64,000 nt of DNA from Variibacter gotjawalensis. Lineage in GTDB: Bacteria > Pseudomonadota > Alphaproteobacteria > Rhizobiales > Xanthobacteraceae. The notes beneath the pieces were generated by a model. The model had not been told where the DNA came from, did no database searches, and worked only from the letters and a program-made list of their open reading frames with translations. The translations under genes and the position numbers were made by a program. Of the stretch, positions 1 to 8,943 are shown in pieces. The stretch covers positions 3,301,501 through 3,365,500 of the forward strand of contig NZ_AP014946.1 of assembly GCF_002355335.1 (NCBI RefSeq), given 5' to 3'. Every line of letters starts with the position of its first letter. Position 1 is the stretch's first letter.

Positions 1-1828
1 GCCAGACCTTCTGTTTGTAGACGCGGCCGAGCGACGAGAAGAACAGCACGGGCGTATGCGTCGACGCCACGAACACGCGGGTGACGAAATCCTCGTTGCG
101 CGTGTCCATCGCGCTGCGGCCTTTGCCGCCGCGACGCTGCGCACGGTAGGTCGATTTTGGCACGCGCTTGACGTATCCGAGATGCGACACCGTCACGACC
201 ATGTCTTCGCGGTCGATCAGGTCTTCGTCTTCGATTTCGCCTTCCTGATCGAGGATGACGGTCCGCCGCGGCGTTGCGTAGTCGTTCTTGATCGAGGTCA
301 GCTCGCTGCGCACGATGTCCTGAATGCGCACACGCGAACGCAGAATATCGAGATAGTCGGTAATCTCCGCCGCGAGCTTGTCGAGCTCCTCGGCAATTTC
401 GTCACGACCGAGCGCGGTCAGGCGCTGCAGACGCAGATCGAGGATCGCGCGTGCCTGCTGCTCGGAAAGCCGATACGTTGCGGTTTCGCTGATGCGGTGG
501 CGCGGATCGTCGATCAGCGTCAGCAAATCGCGGACGCTCTCGGCCGGCCAATCGCGGCCCATCAACGCTTCGCGCGCCGAATTCGGATCCGGTGCTGCCC
601 GGATCATGCGGATAACTTCGTCGATATTGGCGACCGCGATCGCTAGGCCGACCAACACATGCGCGCGGTCGCGCGCCTTGTTGAGCAGGAACTTCGTACG
701 CCGCGATACGACCTCTTCGCGGAACGCCACGAAGGCGCGCAGCATATCCTTCAGATTCAGTGTCAGCGGACGGCCGCCGTCGAGCGCGACCACGTTGGCG
801 CCGAAGCTCGTCTGCAGTGCCGTGAAGCGATAAAGCTGATTCAGCACCACGTCCGGCATCGCATCGCGCTTGAGTTCGATCACAACGCGGTAGCCGTCAC
901 GATCGGACTCGTCGCGCAGCGCCGAGATGCCTTCGATCTTCTTCTCGCGCACCAGTTCGCCGATGCGCTCGACCATCGTGGCCTTATTCACCTGATACGG
1001 GATCTCGGAGATCACGATTGCTTCGCGGTCGCCGCGCAGCGTTTCGAAATCGACCTTGCCGCGCATCATGATCGAGCCGCGGCCGAGATGATAAGCCGCG
1101 CGAATGCCGGCGCGTCCCAGGATGATGCCGCCGGTCGGGAAGTCCGGACCCGGGATGATGTTCATCAGATCGTCGATGCCGAGCTCTGGATTATCCAGAA
1201 GCGCCAGACACCCGTCGATCGCTTCGCCGAGATTGTGCGGCGGGATATTCGTCGCCATGCCGACCGCGATGCCGCCGGCGCCATTGACGAGCAGGTTCGG
1301 GAATTTCGCCGGCAGAACCACCGGCTCCTTGAACTCGTTCGAATAGTTATCCTGAAAGTTGACCGTGTCCTTGTCGAGATCGTCGAGCAGATTCTGCGCG
1401 ACCTTCTCGAGACGCACCTCGGTATAACGTTCGGCGGCCGGCGGGTCGCCGTCGATAGAGCCGAAGTTGCCCTGACCGTCGATCAAAGGCAGACGCATCG
1501 AAAAGTCTTGCGCCATGCGCACCATCGCGTCGTAAATCGCGAGGTTGCCGTGCGGGTGATACTTACCCATCACGTCGCCGGTGACGCGGGCCGATTTGAC
1601 GTACTTCTTGTCGTGCGTGTGTCCGTTCTCGCTCATCGAGAAGAGGATGCGGCGATGCACCGGCTTGAGGCCGTCGCGCACGTCCGGAAGCGCGCGCGAA
1701 ACGATCACGCTCATCGCGTAATCGAGGTACGAACGCTTTACTTCGTCGGTAATCGAGACCGGTTTGATATCGGTCGGGTCGGGCCGCTCGGACGAACCGT
1801 CCGGCGGGCTATTTTCATTGTCTGCCAA
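1..1828 (-). CDS. gyrA: DNA gyrase subunit A, partial (C-terminal part lies off the left edge)
   Basis: Breakage-reunion subunit of gyrase, which introduces negative supercoils with GyrB. Reading the minus strand from 1828 gives the GyrA N-terminal domain: [20 protein letters not shown], the catalytic tyrosine in [10 protein letters not shown], and near the left edge the GyrA box QRRGGKG, which separates gyrase A from topoisomerase IV ParC. The start is probably TTG at 1828: an in-frame TGA lies three codons upstream and no ATG precedes the conserved N-terminus. The helix that lines the quinolone pocket reads [10 protein letters not shown], with Asn-Leu where E. coli has Asp82-Ser83. The gene is cut by the window edge in the beta-propeller domain. 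Identification is secure; the start codon is less so. Confidence 0.97.
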   Translation of the reverse strand, partial: MADNENSPPDGSSERPDPTDIKPVSITDEVKRSYLDYAMSVIVSRALPDVRDGLKPVHRRILFSMSENGHTHDKKYVKSARVTGDVMGKYHPHGNLAIYDAMVRMAQDFSMRLPLIDGQGNFGSIDGDPPAAERYTEVRLEKVAQNLLDDLDKDTVNFQDNYSNEFKEPVVLPAKFPNLLVNGAGGIAVGMATNIPPHNLGEAIDGCLALLDNPELGIDDLMNIIPGPDFPTGGIILGRAGIRAAYHLGRGSIMMRGKVDFETLRGDREAIVISEIPYQVNKATMVERIGELVREKKIEGISALRDESDRDGYRVVIELKRDAMPDVVLNQLYRFTALQTSFGANVVALDGGRPLTLNLKDMLRAFVAFREEVVSRRTKFLLNKARDRAHVLVGLAIAVANIDEVIRMIRAAPDPNSAREALMGRDWPAESVRDLLTLIDDPRHRISETATYRLSEQQARAILDLRLQRLTALGRDEIAEELDKLAAEITDYLDILRSRVRIQDIVRSELTSIKNDYATPRRTVILDQEGEIEDEDLIDREDMVVTVSHLGYVKRVPKSTYRAQRRGGKGRSAMDTRNEDFVTRVFVASTHTPVLFFSSLGRVYKQKVW

Positions 1829-2171
1829 GCGCGAATCTCAAGGTCTGAATAGGTCGCCGTTTGTAGCAAATCGGCCCGGCGAAAGCCAATCGAAACGACT
1901 GTTTCTCAACGTCTTTTTCCGCCGATTTTTCAATAATTTACGGGAGAGCTTTGACTCTGCCGAAATGCCCTTCCGAACAACACCGAAAAGACCCGCCGAC
2001 GTGACCCTGCTCCACCCCTTACGAACGCTCCAATTGCACAAGAAAGCGGCGCTCCTGGGCGAAATAGCGCCCGCGATCGCGTGAGACCTCCGAATTCCTC
2101 CCGATTACGCCCACAAGCCGCGTTGGCACCGAGGTTGCAACCACTACGCGCATCGTTTCCGGAGAAACTCT
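1829..2171. other. intergenic region between divergent gyrA and a solute-binding protein gene
   Basis: 343 bases with no convincing gene. It must hold the gyrA promoter (minus) and the promoter of the gene at 2172 (plus). An AT-rich segment with T runs lies at about 1895-1945. A ribosome binding site (CGGAGAAA) precedes the plus-strand gene. A 67-codon minus-strand open frame at 1838-2041 has no recognisable features and I do not call it. Confidence 0.6.
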
Positions 2172-3755
2172 ATGCGCCGCTTCCTTGCTGCTACTGCCCT
2201 TTTGGCCACGCTCGGCACCGCTCATGCCGAAGTCGTGGTCCGCTACGGGATATCGATGGCCGATATTCCTCAAACCACGGGCCAGCCGGATCGCGGCGCC
2301 GGGGCCTATCAGTTCACCGGCCACACCATCTACGACCCCCTGATCGCCTGGGAGATGGACGTCGCCGAGCGCCCCGGCAAACTCGTGCCGGGTCTCGCCA
2401 CCGAATGGGCTGTCGACGACACCGACAAAACCAAGTGGCGGCTCAAGCTGCGCGAGGGCGTCAAATTCCACGACGGCTCGGCTTTCAATGCCGACGCAGT
2501 CGTCTGGAACTTCGACAAGGTGCTCGACGAAAAAGCCCCGCACTTCGACAAACGGCAAAGCGCGCAGGTCCGCACCCGCCTTCCCTCCGTGAAAAGCTGG
2601 CGCAAGATCGACGACATGACGGTCGAGATCACGACCAAAGAGATCGACTCGATCTTCCCATATCAGTTGCTCTGGTTCCTCGTCTCCAGCCCGACGCAAT
2701 ACGAAAAGCTCGGCAAGGATTGGGACAAGTTCGCCTATCAGCCGTCCGGCACCGGCCCGTTCAAGCTCGACAAGTTCGTCCCGCGTGAGCGCGCCGAACT
2801 CGTCAAGAACGGCGACTACTGGAACAAGAAGCGCATCCCCAAGGCAGATCGCATCATCCTGATCCCGATCTCCGAGGCGCTGAACCGCACCAACGCGCTC
2901 CTCGCCGGCTCCGTCGATCTCATCGAGACGCCGGCGCCCGACGCGGTGCCGCAGCTCAAGCGCGCCGGCATGAAGCTCGTCGAGAACGTCACGCCGCACG
3001 TTTGGAACTATCACCTCAGCGTGCTGCCCGGCTCGCCTTGGACCGATGTCCGCTTGCGCAAGGCGCTCAACCTCGCGATCGATCGTGACGGCGTCGTCGC
3101 GCTGATGAACGGCCTCGCCAAGCCCGCCAAGGGTCAGGTCGATCCGGCGAGCCCGTGGTTCGGCAAGCCGACCTTCGACATCAAGTACGATCCGAAGGCC
3201 GCCGAGAAGCTCGTCAACGAAGCCGGCTACTCGAAGCAGAAGCCGCTCAAGACCACCTTCGTCATCGCGACCGGCGGCACCGGTCAGATGCTCTCGCTGC
3301 CGATGAACGAATACATCCAGCAGAACCTCAAGGAGATCGGCATCGAGATCGATTTCAAGGTTGTCGAACTCGAGCAGCTCTACACGCACTGGCGCCGCGG
3401 CGCGAAGGACGAGATGAATGCTGGGCTGACGTCGAACAACATCGCGTATGTTACGTCCGATCCTCTCTACGCGATCATCCGCTTCTTCCATTCGGGACAA
3501 GCGGCGCCGGTCGGCGTTAACTGGGGCTTCTACGCGAACCCGAAAGTCGACGCCTTCATCGACGAAGCGAAGCGCACGTTCGATCCCGCAAAGCAGGACG
3601 AGCTGATGGCGAAAGCGCATGAACAGATCGTCGACGATGCCGCCCTCGTCTGGGTCGTGCACGACACCAACCCGCACGCGATGTCGCCGAAGGTGACGAA
3701 GTTCGTGCAGGCGCAACACTGGTTCCAGGACCTGACGACAATCGGCATGGATTGA
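2172..3755 (+). CDS. ABC transporter substrate-binding protein, family 5 (peptide/opine type)
   Basis: Periplasmic binding protein of the SBP_bac_5 (DppA/OppA) family, 527 aa, the usual size. It starts with a signal peptide (MRRFLAATALLATLGTAHA, cleavage after about residue 19). The family signature region follows, with TEWAVDDTDKTKWRLKLREG and KFHDGSAFNADAVVWNFD, the conserved segment where a peptide meets the first lobe. These proteins deliver peptides, opines or other small molecules to an ABC permease. No permease or ATPase gene is adjacent, so this is an orphan binding protein here and the ligand cannot be told. A strong terminator follows the stop codon. Confidence 0.92.
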   Translation: MRRFLAATALLATLGTAHAEVVVRYGISMADIPQTTGQPDRGAGAYQFTGHTIYDPLIAWEMDVAERPGKLVPGLATEWAVDDTDKTKWRLKLREGVKFHDGSAFNADAVVWNFDKVLDEKAPHFDKRQSAQVRTRLPSVKSWRKIDDMTVEITTKEIDSIFPYQLLWFLVSSPTQYEKLGKDWDKFAYQPSGTGPFKLDKFVPRERAELVKNGDYWNKKRIPKADRIILIPISEALNRTNALLAGSVDLIETPAPDAVPQLKRAGMKLVENVTPHVWNYHLSVLPGSPWTDVRLRKALNLAIDRDGVVALMNGLAKPAKGQVDPASPWFGKPTFDIKYDPKAAEKLVNEAGYSKQKPLKTTFVIATGGTGQMLSLPMNEYIQQNLKEIGIEIDFKVVELEQLYTHWRRGAKDEMNAGLTSNNIAYVTSDPLYAIIRFFHSGQAAPVGVNWGFYANPKVDAFIDEAKRTFDPAKQDELMAKAHEQIVDDAALVWVVHDTNPHAMSPKVTKFVQAQHWFQDLTTIGMD

Positions 3756-3784
3756 TCGCGTATCGATCGCGTACCTGCTGAGCG

Positions 3785-3821
3785 AACGGCGGCGTTGCAT
3801 GCGCCGCCGTTTTGCTTTTGA
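3785..3821 (+). terminator. Rho-independent terminator after the family 5 binding protein
   Basis: Perfect 10-bp stem AACGGCGGCG / CGCCGCCGTT (3785-3794 and 3802-3811) with a 7-base loop, followed by TTGCTTTTG. It sits between the binding-protein stop and the next gene, whose ATG is only nine bases beyond, so that gene probably has its promoter inside or upstream of the hairpin. Confidence 0.8.
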
Positions 3822-3829
3822 CATCGCGC

Positions 3830-4267
3830 ATGAGTGAACGCATTCCGCCCGGGCGCCGCAGCGATTATCGCGCCTTCCAGACCATCACGACGCGATGGAT
3901 GGACAATGACACCTACGGCCACGTCAACAACGCGGTCTACTTCTCCTACTTCGATACATCCGTCACGGCGTATCTGATCGCCAGCGGCTTCCTGAAACCG
4001 ACCGACGGCAAAGTCGTCGGCCTCGTCGTCGAAACCGGCTGCCGCTATTTCGCATCGCTGTCGTTTCCAGACATCATCACGGGTGGGGTCCGCGTCGCCA
4101 AGCGCGGCACATCAAGCATACGCTACGAAGTCGGCCTCTTCCGCAACGACGAAGACACCGCATCCGCCGAAGGCCATTTCGTCCACGTCTACGTCGATCG
4201 CGCGACCAACCGCCCCGTGCCGTTGCCGCCCGACCTCGTCAACGCACTCGAACCGCTCCTCGTCTGA
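3830..4267 (+). CDS. acyl-CoA thioesterase, hotdog fold (4-hydroxybenzoyl-CoA thioesterase-like)
   Basis: 145 aa. The N-terminal part carries the hallmark of the 4HBT/YbgC hotdog family: TRWMDNDTYGHVNNAVYFSYFD, in which the Asp of the D-x-x-GHVNN motif is catalytic. These enzymes hydrolyse acyl-CoA or aryl-CoA thioesters in the cytoplasm; the substrate is not evident. The ATG at 3830 is chosen because upstream in-frame codons fall inside the preceding terminator. It ends two bases before the amidase gene, so the two are probably co-transcribed. Confidence 0.88.
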   Translation: MSERIPPGRRSDYRAFQTITTRWMDNDTYGHVNNAVYFSYFDTSVTAYLIASGFLKPTDGKVVGLVVETGCRYFASLSFPDIITGGVRVAKRGTSSIRYEVGLFRNDEDTASAEGHFVHVYVDRATNRPVPLPPDLVNALEPLLV

Positions 4268-4269
4268 TC

Positions 4270-5532
4270 ATGGAACCGCACCGCCTCTCCGCGACCGAAG
4301 CCGCACTTTTGATTGCCGAGCAAAAGCTCACATCCGAGGCGCTGACCGCGTCGTGTCTCGAACGCATCGAGGCGCGCAACGCTGACGTCAAAGCCGTCGT
4401 TGCGTTCGATCGCGACAAAGCGCTCAGCGAGGCACGTAAGCGCGATCAAGCACCCGGCGGAATCCTCAACGGCATTCCGTTTCTCGCGAAAGACGTCATC
4501 GACACCGCCGACTACCCGACCGCTTACGGCTCGCCGATTTACACAAACCATCGGCCCGTCGCCGACGCATCGGTGATCGCGCAGATGCGCGAACGCGGCA
4601 GCGTATTGCTCGGCAAAGCCGCAACCGCCGAATTCGCGACGCGCCATCCGGCCGAGGCACGCAATCCGCTTCGTCTCACGCACACGCCGGGCGGTTCCTC
4701 CAGCGGCTCGGCGGCCGCCGTCGCCGACTTCATGGCGCCCTACGCGTTCGGCACGCAGACAACAGGCTCGATCATTCGCCCAGCGTCCTATTGCGGCATC
4801 GTCGGCTACAAGCCGAGCTTCGGCACTTTCAGCGTCGGCGGCGTGCGGCCCGTCAGTCCGGCGCAAGACACCGTCGGCCTGCTCGTGCGCTCGGTCTCCG
4901 ATGCAGCGCTCGTCACTTTCGGCATCGCGGATCTCGCCGGCCGCGCGGAGAAACAGCCGATGCCGCGTTTCGCGGTCTGCCGCTCATCGCAGTGGGACCA
5001 CGCGCACAAGGATTTGCGCGCCGACATCGAGGCGCTCGCCGGCAAACTCGGCAATCGCCGCGCGCCCGACGTGACGCTCGATGCGGACTTCGAACAGACG
5101 ATCGAAGATCAGGAGCACATCTTCGCCTACGAGGTGAACGCAATTGCCGCGCACGAACGCGCGACCGCGCCGCATCTCATCAGCAAGGCACTCACCGAGC
5201 GCATGGCGCGCGGCGCCGCGATCGATCTCGCCGCGTTTCTCGATATGCAGAAGAACGCGCGCGCCGCACGGCAGCGCGTTGACACGCTGTTCGCGAACGC
5301 AGAAATCCTGATCTATCCGGCGACCGAAGGCGAAGCCGAGGAAGGCATCGCGTGGTCGGGCTCCGCGCGCTTCTGCGCGTTGTGGACGCTGATGCACATG
5401 CCTACGATTACGATACCGCTTGGGTTAGGCCCGACCGGAATGCCGTGGGGGGTGCAACTGATAGCGCGTTTCGGCGACGACATGCCGCTTCTCATAGCCG
5501 CCGAGAAGCTCGCGAAACTGATAGCGCGTTAG
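4270..5532 (+). CDS. amidase (amidase signature family)
   Basis: 420 aa member of the amidase signature family (GatA-like fold). The Ser-cisSer-Lys catalytic triad is visible: Lys in PFLAKDVID, the glycine/serine stretch GGSSSGSAAAVA, and the nucleophile region GTQTTGSIIRPASYCG. Such enzymes hydrolyse amides in small-molecule metabolism; it is not the tRNA amidotransferase subunit because gatB and gatC are absent. It lies two bases after the thioesterase gene, suggesting an operon. Its TAG stop overlaps the stop of the convergent gene at 5529. Confidence 0.9.
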   Translation: MEPHRLSATEAALLIAEQKLTSEALTASCLERIEARNADVKAVVAFDRDKALSEARKRDQAPGGILNGIPFLAKDVIDTADYPTAYGSPIYTNHRPVADASVIAQMRERGSVLLGKAATAEFATRHPAEARNPLRLTHTPGGSSSGSAAAVADFMAPYAFGTQTTGSIIRPASYCGIVGYKPSFGTFSVGGVRPVSPAQDTVGLLVRSVSDAALVTFGIADLAGRAEKQPMPRFAVCRSSQWDHAHKDLRADIEALAGKLGNRRAPDVTLDADFEQTIEDQEHIFAYEVNAIAAHERATAPHLISKALTERMARGAAIDLAAFLDMQKNARAARQRVDTLFANAEILIYPATEGEAEEGIAWSGSARFCALWTLMHMPTITIPLGLGPTGMPWGVQLIARFGDDMPLLIAAEKLAKLIAR

Positions 5533-5996
5533 TCCGCCGAACAGCGGATCGCGCCGTTGAACTTCACCGGCTTCGTTTCGGAGGCTCCCTCCGGCAGATC
5601 ATAAACCTCGGCGTTGTACTTGCCAGCGTAGGCGCCTTCAGTCTTCGATTTGAGCGTCGTCTCGATGACGATCTCGACATAACCGTGGCGCTTCTCGCCC
5701 TCGCGCTCGCGGTAAAGATGAAGCTTCAACTCTCGGCCGCTCAGCCACGAGTGAACGAGATGATCCTGCTCGTAGCTCAGCGTTTTGAGATCGTCCGCGA
5801 TCTTCGGCAGCTTGATCTGGCTCTCGCCCTTGAAGTTCATGATGCGGCTGCCGACGCCGCGGCTCACCACACCGCTCACCTGAAACGTCAGCGATTTATC
5901 TTCGGCCTCGCAGTGCAGACTTCCGGTCGCGTAGGCTTGCGGCATTATCAGCATCATCGTGCCCGCAATGGCGCAAAGCAGTTTCTTCTTGTCCAT
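5529..5996 (-). CDS. small exported protein of unknown function
   Basis: 155 aa from the ATG at 5996, giving a clear signal peptide (MDKKKLLCAIAGTMMLIMPQAYA). The mature part is about 130 aa, rich in charged and beta-prone residues, with two cysteines (LHCEAED near the mature N-terminus and AIRCSAD at the end) that could form a disulfide. I recognise no family. It follows the GST gene on the same strand with an 18-base gap, so it may be in its transcript. Its stop interlocks with the amidase stop. Confidence 0.75.
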   Translation of the reverse strand: MDKKKLLCAIAGTMMLIMPQAYATGSLHCEAEDKSLTFQVSGVVSRGVGSRIMNFKGESQIKLPKIADDLKTLSYEQDHLVHSWLSGRELKLHLYREREGEKRHGYVEIVIETTLKSKTEGAYAGKYNAEVYDLPEGASETKPVKFNGAIRCSAD

Positions 5997-6014
5997 TGGC
6001 CCCTCGTAAATCAA

Positions 6015-6683
6015 TCACCGCATCAGTTCGTAAGGTCCGCCCTTCTCGATCGCCGTCTGATACGCCGGGCGAGCGTGAATACGCTTCAAGAACGCGTCGA
6101 TTTTCGGACGCGCGCCGCCGGTGCCGCGCGCCGCCGCGGCTTCGAGCGGAAAGCTCATCTGGATATCGGCCGCCGTGAAGTCGTTGCCGGCGAACCATTC
6201 GGATTTGCCGAGTTCGCCTTCCCAATAATTCGCATGGTTCTTCAGTTGCGGCTCGATGAAGCCCGAAATCGCGCGCGCCATCGTCGCGTTGAGCAGCGGC
6301 CGGATCAGCGCCGGCGCTGCGCGCGGAATGCGCGACAGCACTAGCTTCATCAACAGCGGCGGCATCGCGGATCCCTCCGCGTAATGCATCCACATGCGGT
6401 AGCGCTCGCGTTCCGGGGTGCCAGCCGGCGGAATGAGACGGCCCTGCCCGAAACGCTCCACGATGTATTCGACGATCGCGCCTGACTCCGCGATGGCCGG
6501 TCCGCCGTCGTCGGTGATCACCGGCGACTTGCCGAGCGGATGCACAGCGCGCAGTTCCTTCGGCGCCAGCATGGTCTTCGGATCGCGCTGGTAGAATTTG
6601 ATCTCGTACGGAACGCTCAATTCCTCGAGCAGCCAGAGGATGCGCTGCGAACGCGAATTGTTGAGATGGTGGACCGTGATCAT
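6015..6683 (-). CDS. glutathione S-transferase family protein
   Basis: 222 aa. The N-terminal thioredoxin-like domain begins HHLNNSRSQRILWLLEELSV, with the serine/arginine pair expected near the glutathione thiol, and contains the cis-Pro and glutathione-contact segment HPLGKSPVITDDG followed by IAESGAIVEYI. The C-terminal helical domain ends with NDFTAADIQMSFPLEAA, matching the N-capping box of GSTs. The ATG at 6683 is chosen because the family N-terminus starts there; an open frame runs further upstream without resemblance. Role: glutathione conjugation or reduction in the cytoplasm, substrate unknown. Confidence 0.9.
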   Translation of the reverse strand: MITVHHLNNSRSQRILWLLEELSVPYEIKFYQRDPKTMLAPKELRAVHPLGKSPVITDDGGPAIAESGAIVEYIVERFGQGRLIPPAGTPERERYRMWMHYAEGSAMPPLLMKLVLSRIPRAAPALIRPLLNATMARAISGFIEPQLKNHANYWEGELGKSEWFAGNDFTAADIQMSFPLEAAAARGTGGARPKIDAFLKRIHARPAYQTAIEKGGPYELMR

Positions 6684-6752
6684 GAGACTCCCCGTGCGGC
6701 GCGATGGTGGCAATGCGGCCCCACAACCGCAAGGCCTCTTGCGTTCCATCAT

Positions 6753-6767
6753 AATGTAACGTACATT
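6753..6767. promoter_or_regulatory. 15-bp palindrome in the divergent GST / DUF2306 promoter region
   Basis: AATGTAACGTACATT is a perfect inverted repeat with 6-bp arms around ACG, in an AT-rich patch between divergent genes starting at 6683 and 6851. The shape suits a dimeric regulator such as a TetR or GntR protein. No regulator gene is adjacent, so the binding protein is unknown. Confidence 0.4.
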
Positions 6768-6850
6768 TACATATTCGATTCCGCAGCCATCTCGGAGCAT
6801 CCGCCCTTTCGGCGTCCAAGCGCCCACAGGAGAAAGCCACGTCTGTCTCG

Positions 6851-7249
6851 ATGTCGCTTCAACCGCTCCTTGCCGCCTCGCCGGCCATCCAGGCGCACGC
6901 CTTCGCCGCCATGAGCGCCTTCGTTCTCGGGGCCGTCCAATTGGCCGCGCCGAAAGGCACCCTGCCGCACCGGACGCTCGGCTGGATTTGGGCGGCGTTG
7001 ATGCTCATCGTCGCCGTGTCGTCGTTCTGGATTCAGGAGATCCGGCTATTCGGCCCGTGGAGCCCGATCCACATTCTCTCGATCATTTCGCTGATCAGCC
7101 TGCCGGCCGGGCTGTGGTACGCGCATCGCCATAACGTGCGCGGCCACCGCATCACGATGATCTCGCTCTATGTCGGCGCGCTGATCATCGCCGGCATTTT
7201 CACCTTCATGCCGGGCCGCATCATGCATCGCGTCGTGTTTGGGGCATAG
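6851..7249 (+). CDS. DUF2306 family membrane protein
   Basis: 132 aa, four predicted membrane spans. The pattern HAFAAMSAFVLGAVQL, LPHRTLGWIWAALM and a terminal RIMHRVVFG fits the DUF2306 family of small integral membrane proteins with conserved His and Arg residues at membrane edges. Function is unknown. It is divergent from the GST gene and shares its promoter region with the 6753 palindrome. Confidence 0.8.
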   Translation: MSLQPLLAASPAIQAHAFAAMSAFVLGAVQLAAPKGTLPHRTLGWIWAALMLIVAVSSFWIQEIRLFGPWSPIHILSIISLISLPAGLWYAHRHNVRGHRITMISLYVGALIIAGIFTFMPGRIMHRVVFGA

Positions 7250-7303
7250 TCACTGGTTGTCATCGCGGCCGAGCAAACTATTGTCACACCACCCCCCGTG
7301 AGT

Positions 7304-7450
7304 GTCATCCCGGACGTCCGGCTTTAGCCGGACGAGCCGGGATCCATGTATCCCAGCGAACGCAATGGATACGTGGATCCCGGCTCGCGCTTGCCTGTTC
7401 CCAGCGCGCATTTTTGCGCGCCGCGAACGACTTCGCTTGGCCGGGATGAC
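7304..7450. repeat. dispersed palindromic repeat, family A, copy 1
   Basis: About 147 bases bounded by GTCATCCCGG and its exact complement CCGGGATGAC. Inside are further inverted segments, including TCCGGCTTTAGCCGGA and GGATCCATGTATCC facing GGATACGTGGATCC. The same ends and the central GGATCC core recur at 61136-61276. It sits between the stop of the DUF2306 gene and the end of ssb and contains no supported gene. It resembles the REP/extragenic palindromes scattered in related genomes. Confidence 0.8.
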
Positions 7451-7535
7451 AGCCCGTTATGTTTGGGCAATTGCGGTTGAGCCGCGAGCATTAGAGCGAA
7501 CGCGCCGTCGGACGGACGCTGGCGGTTGCCCTCGC

Positions 7536-8054
7536 TTAGAACGGAATCTCATCGTCCATATCGTCGCGACGGCCACCGCCGGCGCCGGCCATCGCGGGCT
7601 TGCGCGCACCGCCGCCACCGCTGCGCGGGCCGGACGAACCGAAGTCGACATTGTTCGAGCCGCTGTCGTAATCGCCACCGCCGAACGAGCCGCTGCTTTC
7701 GCCGCGTCCATCGAGCATCGTCAGCACCGAGTTGAAGCCCTGCAGCACGACCTCGGTCGAATAACGATCCTGGCCGGATTGATCCTGCCACTTCCGCGTC
7801 TGCAACGAGCCCTCGATGTAGAGCTTCGAGCCCTTCTTCACATACTGCTCGACCACCTTGCAGAGACCTTCGTTGAAGATCACCACGCGGTGCCATTCGG
7901 TTTTCTCGCGGCGCTCACCCGTCGCTTTGTCGCGCCAGTTTTCCGACGTCGCAATCCGAAGGTTTGCAATCGGGCGGCCATCCTGCGTGCGGCGGATTTC
8001 CGGGTCCGCGCCGAGGTTGCCGATCAAAATCACTTTGTTGACTGAACCTGCCAT
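7536..8054 (-). CDS. ssb: single-stranded DNA-binding protein
   Basis: 172 aa. The N-terminal OB fold ([20 protein letters not shown], then [20 protein letters not shown]) binds ssDNA as a tetramer. A glycine/serine-rich linker follows from about residue 115, and the acidic tail ends MDDEIPF, the docking peptide for repair and replication partners. An SOS box lies 127 bases upstream of the ATG. In many relatives ssb and uvrA are divergent neighbours; here uvrA is about 9 kb away. Confidence 0.98.
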   Translation of the reverse strand: MAGSVNKVILIGNLGADPEIRRTQDGRPIANLRIATSENWRDKATGERREKTEWHRVVIFNEGLCKVVEQYVKKGSKLYIEGSLQTRKWQDQSGQDRYSTEVVLQGFNSVLTMLDGRGESSGSFGGGDYDSGSNNVDFGSSGPRSGGGGARKPAMAGAGGGRRDDMDDEIPF

Positions 8055-8180
8055 CTTGCCTCTCCAAGGGTTGGCCGCACCCTACTCTTTTCGATCCAGC
8101 GGCGCTTGCCGGAAGCGCAATATCCACAAGCTTCGCGCGCCGTTCTCCGACACCCGTGTCGGCTCTGCATCGGCCTCATC

Positions 8181-8195
8181 GTTCTATATTTGTTC
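8181..8195. promoter_or_regulatory. SOS box (LexA site) upstream of ssb
   Basis: GTTC-TATATTT-GTTC, the exact GTTC-N7-GTTC direct repeat recognised by alphaproteobacterial LexA. It lies in the divergent region between ssb (start 8054, minus) and the HdeD-like gene (start 8319, plus). It most likely controls ssb, since a second site of the same form lies upstream of uvrA. Confidence 0.75.
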
Positions 8196-8318
8196 TTATC
8201 ATCCGGCCCGCAAGAGCGCAACTGCGAACGCCAGCCGAAATCAGCCAGGATATGGGTTGCAGAGTCGCCAAACACCACCGCTGATGTAGTCTGGTGCTCT
8301 CGCTGGGGAGATTCTGTC

Positions 8319-8921
8319 ATGACAGACGCCACGTCGACCAAGCCACCGATCACTCCGGTCCGCCCGCCCCGCCTCCGCCTTCACGCTATCGCAAAGGTCT
8401 GGTGGCTGTTCCTCATTCGCGGCATCGCCAGCATCATCTTCGGCGTCCTCACCTTCATGTGGCCCGGCCTCAGCCTGCTGACGCTGGTGATCTTCTATGG
8501 TGCCTTCGTGCTGGTCGACGGCATCTTCGCTCTCATCGCCGCCGCGCAGGGCCGCGGCACCGAGGCGATGCCGACCTGGTGGCTTGTCCTCATCGGCCTC
8601 GCCGGCGTCATAGCGGGTGCCGGCACATTCTTCTATCCGGGTCTGACCGCGCTCCTGCTCGTCACCTTCATCGGCGTTTGGGCGATCGTTCGCGGCGTTT
8701 TCGAAATCGTCGGCGCGATTCAGATGCGCAAGGAAATCGACAACGAATGGTGGCTGGTCCTCTCCGGTATCGTCTCGGTGCTGTTCGGCCTCATCATTCT
8801 GATCGCGCCGGGCCCCGGCGCCATCGGCCTCGCCTGGGCGATCGGAGCCTTCTCGCTCGTCATCGGCGTTTCCCTGGTTGCGTTCTCGCTCCGTCTGCGT
8901 AAACACGCTGACCACGGATAA
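8319..8921 (+). CDS. HdeD/DUF308 family membrane protein
   Basis: 200 aa with six predicted membrane spans in three hairpin repeats (for example WWLFLIRGIASIIFGVLTFM, WWLVLIGLAGVIAGAGTFF and WWLVLSGIVSVLFGLIIL). This internal repetition, each unit starting with W-W and ending in glycine-rich helices, is typical of the DUF308 family that includes E. coli HdeD, linked to acid resistance. The ATG at 8319 follows a good ribosome binding site (GGGGAG). Function in this organism is unknown. Confidence 0.88.
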   Translation: MTDATSTKPPITPVRPPRLRLHAIAKVWWLFLIRGIASIIFGVLTFMWPGLSLLTLVIFYGAFVLVDGIFALIAAAQGRGTEAMPTWWLVLIGLAGVIAGAGTFFYPGLTALLLVTFIGVWAIVRGVFEIVGAIQMRKEIDNEWWLVLSGIVSVLFGLIILIAPGPGAIGLAWAIGAFSLVIGVSLVAFSLRLRKHADHG

Positions 8922-8943
8922 AAAACAAACCGGGAGAGAAACG

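Noticed and set aside
1838-2041. 67-codon minus-strand frame before gyrA
   Set aside because: No signal, no motif, lies in a promoter region; likely random.
2019-3824. 601-codon minus-strand open frame
   Set aside because: It lies exactly opposite the binding-protein gene, whose protein has clear motifs and a signal peptide. GC-rich codons create long antisense frames; this one shows no domain.
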